Shown here in pieces: positions 1-6,094 of a stretch of 6,150 nucleotides of DNA. The notes beneath the pieces are model-generated. The model was not told the DNA's origin, did not search any database, and saw nothing but the letters and a program-made list of their open reading frames with translations. Origin of the DNA: Gemmatimonadales bacterium UBA4718 (GTDB taxonomy: Bacteria > Gemmatimonadota > Gemmatimonadetes > Gemmatimonadales > Gemmatimonadaceae). A program made the position numbers and the translations under genes. Location of the stretch: NCBI GenBank assembly GCA_002404375.1, contig DHJO01000124.1, forward strand, positions 329-6,478. The letters are read 5' to 3'. Positions within the stretch are counted from its first letter, which is position 1. Every line of letters begins with the position of its first letter.

Positions 1-510
1 ATCCTCCACTCCGCGCAGCACTTGAATTCTCTGAGCGCCAAGCGATCGCATCGTGCGGTTCACTTCCTCGGCGCCGACGAGCGAAATCAGCGTGTTCGTC
101 GCGAGGTTGCTCGACCGGGTGATCATGAGCCGGAGGAGCGTATCGACTGGCACGCGGTCTCCGACGCGATAGTACAAGGTCGTGTCGCTGTCCGACTTTG
201 GATCGAGCGCGTATGCAGATCCGTCGACGATGGAGGCGAACTGATTGACGACCATCAGCCGCTGGCTCATCCCGAACGAGCCGGTAGAGGCCCGTCGAAA
301 CAGCTCGATCATCACCGGCACCTTCATCGTGCTCGCGGCATGGAAGCTGGTGTCGGCGTTCAGAAACAGGGTGTCGCCCGATTCAAGGTCAATGTAGGCG
401 AGGCCAACCTGCGCTCCCGGTTCCAGTTGAATCCGAGCCTGAATTTTATCGAGTATCGAGTCGCGGCTCTGGGCAGTGGCCAGTAGCAACGCGGCGGCCA
501 AAACGATCAT
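1..510 (-). CDS. Class A beta-lactamase-like serine hydrolase, N-terminal 170 residues (runs off the left edge)
   Basis: I translated the minus strand from the ATG at 508-510; the frame is open to base 1, so the C-terminus lies outside the window. Residues 1-15 are a short hydrophobic, signal-like segment (LAAALLLATAQS), suggesting export. The active-site SxxK is S60-T-M-K63 in the context FHAASTMKVPVM. The second motif is S133-S-N135, equivalent to S130-D-N132 of class A enzymes, followed by N139 at the conserved Asn136 position. The KTG motif must lie beyond the window. S60 to S133 spans 73 residues against 60 in TEM; the extra residues fall around 95-118 (SIVDGSAYALD, DSDTTLYYRVG). The fold covers beta-lactamases and peptidoglycan-acting or other amide hydrolases, so resistance cannot be concluded. 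The gene begins 16 nt after the transporter stop, with no strong Shine-Dalgarno; no ATG, GTG or TTG lies in frame in the roughly 65 nt I checked upstream. Fold assignment is firm, substrate unknown. Confidence 0.88.
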   Translation of the reverse strand, partial: MIVLAAALLLATAQSRDSILDKIQARIQLEPGAQVGLAYIDLESGDTLFLNADTSFHAASTMKVPVMIELFRRASTGSFGMSQRLMVVNQFASIVDGSAYALDPKSDSDTTLYYRVGDRVPVDTLLRLMITRSSNLATNTLISLVGAEEVNRTMRSLGAQRIQVLRGVED

Positions 511-526
511 CCGGCTGCCATCCGTC

Positions 527-1927
527 TCATGCGCGCTGTGCCGACGCGGGTGGTGCGTTACCCGGAGTGTGGACTTCCGCCCAGATACTCTCGTTGTGTC
601 GATCGCGCAGCATGGTCGATCCAACGACGAACGTCACGAGCGCTACGACGATCGGAAATGCCAACCCGGCGTAGATATTTCCCGTGACGGCGACGAGGCT
701 TGTCGCGATGATCGGAAGAAACCCGCCGAACCAGCCGTTTCCGAAGTGGTACGGTAGCGACAGCGACGTGTAGCGGATCCTGGCGGGGAACGCCTCCACC
801 AGGAATGCCGCGATCGGGCCGTAAACCATCGTCACGAAAACAACCTGGACGAACACGAGGGCCGTCAGGGCCACCGCGTTGACGGGGCTCGAGTAGTGCT
901 TCATCCCATGGTAGATGGGAACGTAAAGAAGAGCCGCGATCAGATTGCCAGCCATCATTATCTTCTTGCGCCCGATTCTATCGGAGAGACTGCCGAAGAA
1001 CACGAACAGCGGGGCCCCGAGGAGTAGCGCGATCGCGACGACGACGTACGAAGTGACGAGCGGGACCTTGAGCACCGTCTGGAGGAACAGAAGCGCGTAG
1101 AACTGGCCCGTATACCACACGACCGCCTGGCCCGCTGTCGCACCAAAAAGCACGACGAGAAAGATCTTCCAGCGCGACCACGTCCCGAAGCTCTCCTGAA
1201 TCGGCGCGCGCGAGGTTTTGCCCGCGTCCTTGAGAATGGTGAACAGCGGCGACTCGCGCAGGCGCATCCTTATGTAGTAGGAGATTCCGACCAGAACCAG
1301 CGACAGGATAAATGGGACGCGCCAGCCCCAGAGCTTGAATGCGTCTTCCCCGACCATCGCCCGGACGATGAGAATCACGGCCAGCGAGAGAAAGAGTCCC
1401 AGGGTCGCCGTCGTCTGAATGAAGCTGGTGTAGTAGCCGCGCTTTCCATCTGGGGCGTGCTCGGCTACGTACACCGCCGCTCCACCGTACTCACCGCCGA
1501 GCGCCAGCCCCTGCAACAAACGCAGAAGCACGAGAGCTATTGGCGCAGCGATGCCAATCCGCGTGTAACCGGGGAGGAATCCGATCGCGGCCGTCGATCC
1601 GCCCATGATGAGGAGAGTGGCGAGAAAGGCGAACTTTCTCCCGGTGAGGTCGCCGATCCTGCCGAACACGAGCGCGCCGAACGGGCGCACGGCGAATCCC
1701 ACCGCAAACGTCGCCAGCGTCTTCAGAAAGCTCGCCGTCGGATTGTCGCCGGGAAAGAATTGAGTGGAAATGATCGCGGCAAGACTTCCGAATATGTAGA
1801 AGTCGTACCATTCGATCATCGTCCCGACCGACGACGCCGTTATCACTTTCCAGATTCCCTGAGCGGCGTCGAGCGGGTGAGGATTCGCGCGCGCGGAGCC
1901 CGCGGAAGACGGCATGCCGGATGTCAT
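527..1927 (-). CDS. Major facilitator superfamily transporter, metabolite:H+ symporter (MHS, ProP/KgtP/ShiA-like) family
   Basis: This 466-residue inner-membrane protein has the length and about 12 hydrophobic segments expected of MHS proton symporters, which import small organic solutes such as proline/betaine, 2-oxoglutarate, citrate or shikimate. Family marks are EWYDFYIFGSLA (residues 39-50) at helix 1, RPFGALVFGRIGDLTGRK (81-98) with the cytoplasmic motif between helices 2 and 3, RLLQGLALGGEYGG (136-149), WGWRVPFILS (200-209), and the matching motif GSLSDRIGRKK (312-322) in the second half. The N-terminal 25 residues are polar and cytosolic. The ATG at 1927 is supported by GAGGA nine bases upstream; a second Met at codon 5 is less well placed. 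It lies 36 nt after the DUF218 gene and 16 nt before the serine hydrolase gene, so it is probably cotranscribed with both. The substrate cannot be deduced; the sequence looks complete. Confidence 0.93.
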   Translation of the reverse strand: MTSGMPSSAGSARANPHPLDAAQGIWKVITASSVGTMIEWYDFYIFGSLAAIISTQFFPGDNPTASFLKTLATFAVGFAVRPFGALVFGRIGDLTGRKFAFLATLLIMGGSTAAIGFLPGYTRIGIAAPIALVLLRLLQGLALGGEYGGAAVYVAEHAPDGKRGYYTSFIQTTATLGLFLSLAVILIVRAMVGEDAFKLWGWRVPFILSLVLVGISYYIRMRLRESPLFTILKDAGKTSRAPIQESFGTWSRWKIFLVVLFGATAGQAVVWYTGQFYALLFLQTVLKVPLVTSYVVVAIALLLGAPLFVFFGSLSDRIGRKKIMMAGNLIAALLYVPIYHGMKHYSSPVNAVALTALVFVQVVFVTMVYGPIAAFLVEAFPARIRYTSLSLPYHFGNGWFGGFLPIIATSLVAVTGNIYAGLAFPIVVALVTFVVGSTMLRDRHNESIWAEVHTPGNAPPASAQRA

Positions 1928-1936
1928 TGCAAGTTA

Positions 1937-1941
1937 TCCTC
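1937..1941 (-). promoter_or_regulatory. Shine-Dalgarno site (GAGGA) of the MHS transporter gene
   Basis: On the minus strand GAGGA lies nine bases before the ATG at 1925-1927, inside the 36-nt gap after the DUF218 stop codon. It is the clearest ribosome binding site in the window and fixes the first ATG, rather than the Met at codon 5, as the transporter start. Confidence 0.6.
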
Positions 1942-1963
1942 GTGATGATTCACATCGTCTGAT

Positions 1964-2686
1964 TCAGCGAATCCAGCCGCGCGATTTGTACGAAGAAGAG
2001 GCAAACACTTCATAGAGCCACGACCGGAATGCACGCAACCGATCTTCAGCGTTCGCACCCGGATAGAGTCCCGACCCTCGCACCGCTGCCGGAACACAAA
2101 CAACGCGCAGACCGACTGCCTCGAAAGTAGCACACGCTCTTCCGGTGTGCATCGGGGACGTTACCACAGCGACCATTGACCAGTGGTTCGCGCGCGCGAT
2201 CGCCCCCATTCTCATGGCTTCGGTCCGCGTCGTTACGACGGAATCGACGAAGATCACTCGAGCCGAGGGACCCGCGAGCGTCGCGACATTCTGAAGATCT
2301 GTGGAATCCGACACGATCTTGCCCGTGAAGCTTCTTCGTTCTCGTGAGACCAGCACGAACGGAGCGAGCCCGCGCTTCGCCAGCGACAAGCCGGTAAGCA
2401 AGCGGTCCAGCGTTTCCTCGCGCATCATGCCGTCAGGCGTGAGACCCATGCCGAGGACGGCGATGGCATCTACGCGGGTCGGGATTGGATCTCTTCGTAT
2501 GAGCGGGCGCGCCAGCATTGAAACGATTGGCGTGTATGCAGCGACTATGCAGATAGTTGCCACGACTCCGGCCGGGACCCAGACGAGGGGGCGAAGGCGG
2601 GTCGGTCCGACCAGAGCGCCGAAGATCGCGGCTGGAAGGTAGAGTGCGAGGTCCGGAGTGCGAATCAGCTGCTGCACTCCCAGCAC
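1964..2686 (-). CDS. Membrane-anchored DUF218 (YdcF/SanA/ElyC-type) domain protein
   Basis: With the GTG start at 2686 the product has 240 residues. Two hydrophobic segments (about 13-27 and 34-55) precede a DUF218 domain at about 70-215. Domain marks are VDAIAVLGMG (72-81), the first strand and glycine loop; PFVLVS (109-114); VIFVDSVVTTRTEA (144-157); and VVTSPMHTGRACATFEAVGL (174-193), which carries the conserved strand, His180 and Arg183. In E. coli, members of this family (ElyC, SanA) affect envelope integrity and use of the undecaprenyl carrier, and the domain is thought to bind a nucleotide or other phosphorylated ligand; applying this here is inference. The expected E..(S/N)T.ENA signature is altered to D148...TTRTEA. 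The start is uncertain: no Shine-Dalgarno precedes GTG 2686, a second GTG is at codon 4, and the frame stays open and hydrophobic upstream. It sits 73 nt after the small secreted protein gene and 36 nt before the transporter. Confidence 0.85.
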   Translation of the reverse strand: MLGVQQLIRTPDLALYLPAAIFGALVGPTRLRPLVWVPAGVVATICIVAAYTPIVSMLARPLIRRDPIPTRVDAIAVLGMGLTPDGMMREETLDRLLTGLSLAKRGLAPFVLVSRERRSFTGKIVSDSTDLQNVATLAGPSARVIFVDSVVTTRTEAMRMGAIARANHWSMVAVVTSPMHTGRACATFEAVGLRVVCVPAAVRGSGLYPGANAEDRLRAFRSWLYEVFASSSYKSRGWIR

Positions 2687-2759
2687 ATGCGCGGCGACGG
2701 CGGTCAGCGTCGCTACAATCGCGCCGGCTAGAGCCTTTCGAACCGTCCCGTCGGTCGTG

Positions 2760-3140
2760 TTACTGCTTTTTCGATGGCTGGTGCTGAACCGATTGCGCGG
2801 CGGCGATGCGGTCGGCGGCTGTCTTCAGCGCGTCCTGAATCACGACCGATTGTTCGGCGACCACGCGCTGCGTGGTAGTCACCAATCCAGACGCGACCCT
2901 CATTGCGTCCGATCGGATCTGTGGATCAGATGCGATGCGGTGCGCGAGCGCCTGGACTGACGCCGCCAGCTCGTCGAGCGATTTCTGCAATTCAGGCGAC
3001 GGCCTGAACTTTACCGAGTCCTCGACCGTGCGGGGCCTGGTCGAACTGGATGACTTCCCCGCCGGCTGCTGGGATCGCGCCGCCGACGCCGCTGCCAGCG
3101 CGGCAAAAAGGACCAGGAGAAGTGCAATGCGTTTGATCAT
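2760..3140 (-). CDS. Small secreted, mostly helical protein of unknown function
   Basis: I do not recognise the family of this 126-residue protein. It has a good Sec signal peptide: MIKR, then a hydrophobic core at about residues 5-20 (IALLLVLFAALAAASA), with likely cleavage near 20-23. A Ser/Pro/Lys-rich linker (24-48) follows, then a long predicted helical region (about 49-117) rich in Ala, Leu, Val and Gln with heptad-like spacing, e.g. LQKSLDELAASVQALAHRIA (51-70). The tail is short and basic (SKKQ). There is no lipobox and no cysteine anywhere, so it should be a soluble periplasmic or extracellular helical protein rather than a lipoprotein. It is the first gene of the four-gene minus-strand cluster. 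The ATG at 3140 fits the signal peptide exactly but has no clear Shine-Dalgarno. Coding is supported by the signal peptide and the lack of a better frame; no function is proposed. Confidence 0.75.
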   Translation of the reverse strand: MIKRIALLLVLFAALAAASAARSQQPAGKSSSSTRPRTVEDSVKFRPSPELQKSLDELAASVQALAHRIASDPQIRSDAMRVASGLVTTTQRVVAEQSVVIQDALKTAADRIAAAQSVQHQPSKKQ

Positions 3141-3289
3141 CTTATGGGACGAAGTTTATCGAAGACTCCCAACCATCGCACAACCCATACCCCGCAATCG
3201 AAGGAAGGGTTTCCGTTGACGGGAATGCAGGCAAATCTGCGCGAGGAATCGACATGGCAGGATATGTGTTGCAAGTCAGGAACGCAATC

Positions 3290-3306
3290 AAAAAAGCGCC
3301 GGCGCT
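3290..3306 (-). terminator. Probable intrinsic terminator of the PD40 propeller gene
   Basis: Read on the minus strand, a perfect 12-base palindrome (AGCGCCGGCGCT, 3295-3306) runs into six T residues (3290-3295). It begins 30 nt after the stop codon of the propeller gene. The hairpin is short, four pairs with a CCGG loop, so efficiency may be modest. Its position supports splitting the propeller gene from the four-gene cluster that follows. Confidence 0.6.
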
Positions 3307-3336
3307 GCTAAACCAGGTCGTAACGCTGGATTAACC

Positions 3337-4389
3337 TCAATTAGCCCAGTCCGCCACGAAAATGTTCGTCTCGTGCGGGTTGGTGTCGTGCCGGTTGGAC
3401 GCCCAAACGAGCTTCTTCCCATCCGGGCTGAACATCGGAAAACCATCGAACGTGGGCGCGGTAGTCACCTGCTCGAGTCCCGAGCCGTCGGGATTGATCA
3501 GAAACAAGTCGAAGTTTCCGAGCTTTGGATCCGTGTGATGGTTCGACGCGAAGATGATTCTCTTGCCATCCGGGGTCCACGACGGCCCGAAGCTCGCCGC
3601 GCCGAGGTGGGTGATCTGCCGCTGATTGCTGCCGTCCGCATTCATGATCCAGAGGTCCATTTTGTTCGGACGAACCAGCCGCTGCGCGAGAAGATTCTTG
3701 TAGCTCGCCAATTCCGTTTCGTTCGGTGGGTGGTACGCACGATAGACGATTTGCTGTCCATCTGGTGACCACCATGCGCCCCCATCGTAGCCGATCTGAT
3801 GCGTCAGCTGGGTAACGCCGGATCCGTCGACGTTCATGACGTAAATATCGAGGTCCCCGCCCTTGAGCGACGTGAAAACAATCTTTCTGCCATCGGGCGA
3901 CAAAACGCCCTCGGCCGTGTAGACGCCAAAGCGCGTCAACCGCGTCCGATGCGAGCCGTCGGAGCGGGCAGTGTAGATGTCGAAAGGATCGAGCCGCCAG
4001 ACGTAGCCCTTGGAAGCGTCGGGGCGTGGCGGGCAGGCTCTCTCGAGAGCATCGCTCGACGCGTAGAAGATTCGGTGATCGCCATTCATGAAATAGCCGC
4101 ACGTCGTCTTGCCGAGGCCATTCGAGACGCGACGCACGTGTGATCCGTCGACGTTCATCACGTATTGCTGGTCGCAGGTGCGCCCGTCCCGGGTGCTCTG
4201 AAAAATGAGACGCCTTCCGTCGTGGCTGAAATACGCTTCTGCGTTCTCTCCCCCGTTCGTGAGCTGCCGGATGTTCCGCAAATGGGTCTCGCCTGCCTCC
4301 GGCGCGACCGTCACGGGGCTGAAGCCGTTTTGCGCCCGTAAAGTTCCCGTGAAGGCGACAATGGCCGAAAAAATGATTGGAAGTTTCAT
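3337..4389 (-). CDS. Exported TolB-like six-bladed beta-propeller protein (PD40/WD40-like repeats)
   Basis: This 350-residue protein starts with a signal peptide (MKLPIIFSAIVAFTGTLRAQ, likely cleaved near residue 19-20). I can mark six propeller blades starting near residues 37, 90, 153, 197, 261 and 310. Most carry the PD40 signature (x)SPDGxxIxF(x)S followed by a (D)(I/L)(Y/W/F)xMNxDGSxxxQ(L/I)T edge: SPDGRKIVFTS (164-174), SPDGQQIVY (208-216), TPDGKRIIFAS (272-282), SPDGKKLVWAS (321-331). Blades 1 and 2 have the degenerate forms SHDGRRLIF and MNGDHRIFY. Blades 2 and 4 carry longer loops (residues 111-132 and 220-243). TolB propellers bind protein or peptide partners in the periplasm. This stand-alone propeller lacks the TolB N-terminal domain and a tol-pal neighbourhood, so it is not TolB itself; a ligand-binding or enzymatic role is open. 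It is divergent from the monooxygenase gene and followed by a likely terminator. The ATG fits the signal peptide, though no strong Shine-Dalgarno precedes it. Confidence 0.9.
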   Translation of the reverse strand: MKLPIIFSAIVAFTGTLRAQNGFSPVTVAPEAGETHLRNIRQLTNGGENAEAYFSHDGRRLIFQSTRDGRTCDQQYVMNVDGSHVRRVSNGLGKTTCGYFMNGDHRIFYASSDALERACPPRPDASKGYVWRLDPFDIYTARSDGSHRTRLTRFGVYTAEGVLSPDGRKIVFTSLKGGDLDIYVMNVDGSGVTQLTHQIGYDGGAWWSPDGQQIVYRAYHPPNETELASYKNLLAQRLVRPNKMDLWIMNADGSNQRQITHLGAASFGPSWTPDGKRIIFASNHHTDPKLGNFDLFLINPDGSGLEQVTTAPTFDGFPMFSPDGKKLVWASNRHDTNPHETNIFVADWAN

Positions 4390-4406
4390 TCGGCAGTCGA
4401 TGCCCG

Positions 4407-4412
4407 TAGAAT
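4407..4412 (+). promoter_or_regulatory. Possible -10 element (TAGAAT) for the flavin monooxygenase gene
   Basis: TAGAAT matches the TATAAT consensus at five of six positions. It lies in the 55-nt gap between the divergent propeller and monooxygenase genes and would place the transcript start about 25 nt before the ATG at 4445. No convincing -35 hexamer sits 16-18 nt upstream (best 3 of 6). It is tentative and could be chance. Confidence 0.25.
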
Positions 4413-4444
4413 TGTGCGCGAGCCAGGCTGGTGGCGGCGATGCG

Positions 4445-6094
4445 ATGAACGAAACTACAACCGTGGACGTTTTGGTGGTGGGCGCCGGCCCAACGGGCCT
4501 GATGCTCGCGTCGGCGCTTCACGCGTTCGGCGTTCGGATCCGCATCGTCGACCGTCTCATCGACCGCGCCCACGAATCCAGAGCGCTCGTTGTCCATGCG
4601 CGAAGCCTCGAGATCCTGCGCGATCTCGGAGTTGTCGAGACCCTTCGGCGGCGCGGAAATACGAGCACCCGCCTGGCCGTCCATCTGAGCGCGACGAAGC
4701 GATTCTTCGTCCCCTTCGACGACATTGGCCCGGTCGATACCGAATTTCCGTTCATCCTTTTCATTTCCCAGGCGGAGACCGAGGCCGTGCTCGGTGACCA
4801 CCTGGCGTCGGTTGGACAACGCGTGGATCGAGGCGTTGAGGTTACGTCGCTCGTCCCCGACGAGACCGGCGTTCGATGCACCCTCCGGCACCTCGACGGC
4901 GGCGAAGAGCACTTGCGCGCAGCCTTTGTAGCCGGCTGTGATGGTGCCCACAGCTTCGTACGAAAGGCGGCTGGAATCCCATTTAAGGGCGACGCCTACC
5001 CAGAGACCTTCGTACTCGGCGATGTGGAAGTTGACGGCCCTATCATCCCAAACGCCCTGAACCTCTTCTTCGGAGCGAATGGAGTCGCTGCCTTCTTCCC
5101 CCTTGGCCGGCCGAGAACGTGGAGAATGATCGCGGTCGCGCCGCCGGAGGTGGGCGCGCAAATCAATCCCACCGACCGTCCTCAGCTTACGCTCGACGAG
5201 CTTCAGCGAATCGCTGACATCTCTGTTCCGATCCCCCTCCACCTGCGCGACCCGGATTGGCTGGCGAATTTCCGCCTGCATCACCGACAGGCCGAGCACT
5301 ATCGCGCGGGAAGGTTTTTCCTGGCCGGAGATGCGGCGCACGTTCACAGCCCCGCCGGCGGCCAGGGAATGAACACTGGCCTGCAGGACGCCTGGAATCT
5401 CGGCTGGAAGCTGGCGCTGGTCATTCGCGGCGTCGCTAAAGATCGCCTGCTCGATTCGTACGAGGCCGAACGGCTGCCGGTTGGAAGATTCCTGCTGCGA
5501 TACACCGATCGCCTGTTCGCGGGATTCGCGCGCGTTGCCAGAGCGGGCATCGTCTCGAGGATAGTTCGGGCAGTTTTTGCGAGGATCCTGCTTCCGCGAG
5601 CGACCTCGTCGCCGAAAGGTCGCGCACGCGCATTCAGGATCATTTCACAACTTGGAATCCGCTACCGGTCCAGCCCGATTGTCGAGGAGGGTAAGCGCGA
5701 CTTCGAGAACGGCGCGCGCCCTGGTGATCGGTTCCCGGACGCACCCGTCACCGTTCGAGGCCAACCCACGAGGCTGCACCATGAGGTGATTGGATTCCGG
5801 TTTCACATGCTGCTATGTGGCCCAGAGACGGGGTGGGACGCTGCCGAAATCCTTCGTCTGGAAAAAAGGTATGGCGGGCTTCTTTCGACCCGGCACCTGT
5901 CGCGCGCGGGCTCCGAATCCGTCCTTTGCGACCCGACCGGGAGTGCGCTCGCCCTGCTCGGCGTCCGAGACCGGGCCGTCTACATAATCAGACCCGACGG
6001 TCACGTTAGTTATCGTTCGGCGGGAATAAGTCTGGATGGAGCGGTCGCTCACCTGGCGAAGTTGTTAAACCTTTTCCGATCTTCCGCGGTCTAA
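4445..6094 (+). CDS. FAD-dependent group A aromatic hydroxylase (PheA/TetX/UbiH superfamily) with C-terminal thioredoxin-like domain
   Basis: The 549-residue product carries the three marks of single-component flavoprotein hydroxylases. These are the N-terminal dinucleotide-binding loop VVGAGPTGLMLASAL (11-25) with an acidic D36 closing strand 2; the DG motif GCDGAHSFVRKAAG (164-177); and the GD motif RFFLAGDAAHVHSPAGGQGM (290-309), followed by NTGLQDAWNLGWKLA. These enzymes use FAD, NAD(P)H and O2 to insert one oxygen into a substrate, often a phenol, polyketide or antibiotic, in the cytosol. Residues about 425-545 (GDRFPDAPV through RPDGHVSYRS) match the C-terminal thioredoxin-like domain of the PcpB/MhpA/PgaE type. 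No cysteine pair is visible there, as is usual for that degenerate domain. The frame is open back to 4205, but the ATG at 4445 puts the GxGxxG loop at residue 13, as in homologues, and avoids overlap with the propeller gene. A weak GGTGGCGG precedes it. Substrate unknown; drug inactivation or aromatic catabolism are both possible. Confidence 0.92.
   Translation: MNETTTVDVLVVGAGPTGLMLASALHAFGVRIRIVDRLIDRAHESRALVVHARSLEILRDLGVVETLRRRGNTSTRLAVHLSATKRFFVPFDDIGPVDTEFPFILFISQAETEAVLGDHLASVGQRVDRGVEVTSLVPDETGVRCTLRHLDGGEEHLRAAFVAGCDGAHSFVRKAAGIPFKGDAYPETFVLGDVEVDGPIIPNALNLFFGANGVAAFFPLGRPRTWRMIAVAPPEVGAQINPTDRPQLTLDELQRIADISVPIPLHLRDPDWLANFRLHHRQAEHYRAGRFFLAGDAAHVHSPAGGQGMNTGLQDAWNLGWKLALVIRGVAKDRLLDSYEAERLPVGRFLLRYTDRLFAGFARVARAGIVSRIVRAVFARILLPRATSSPKGRARAFRIISQLGIRYRSSPIVEEGKRDFENGARPGDRFPDAPVTVRGQPTRLHHEVIGFRFHMLLCGPETGWDAAEILRLEKRYGGLLSTRHLSRAGSESVLCDPTGSALALLGVRDRAVYIIRPDGHVSYRSAGISLDGAVAHLAKLLNLFRSSAV

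Noticed and set aside
22..486. A 154-codon plus-strand frame
   Set aside because: It is antisense to the serine hydrolase, whose SxxK and SxN motifs show which strand is coding; the plus-strand product is a charged, motif-free shadow.
1457..1945. A 162-codon plus-strand frame opposite the transporter N-terminus
   Set aside because: The composition is extremely Arg/Glu/Gly-rich with no motif, and it is antisense to the well-supported transporter helices.
3141..3289. Sigma-70-like promoter for the four-gene cluster
   Set aside because: TTGATT and TATCCT-like hexamers exist on the minus strand (TTGATT overlaps the terminator T run) but at spacings of about 21 nt. No pair is good enough to annotate, although a promoter is expected in this gap.
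4205..4444. Upstream extension of the monooxygenase frame by 80 codons
   Set aside because: It overlaps the signal peptide end of the propeller gene antisense, has no family-like sequence, and would place the GxGxxG loop near residue 93 instead of 13.
3341..5347. A 668-codon open frame on the minus strand spanning the propeller gene and the 5' half of the monooxygenase gene
   Set aside because: It is out of frame with the propeller gene and antisense to the monooxygenase. Its translation is Arg-rich, charged and lacks any motif, as expected for a shadow frame in GC-rich DNA.
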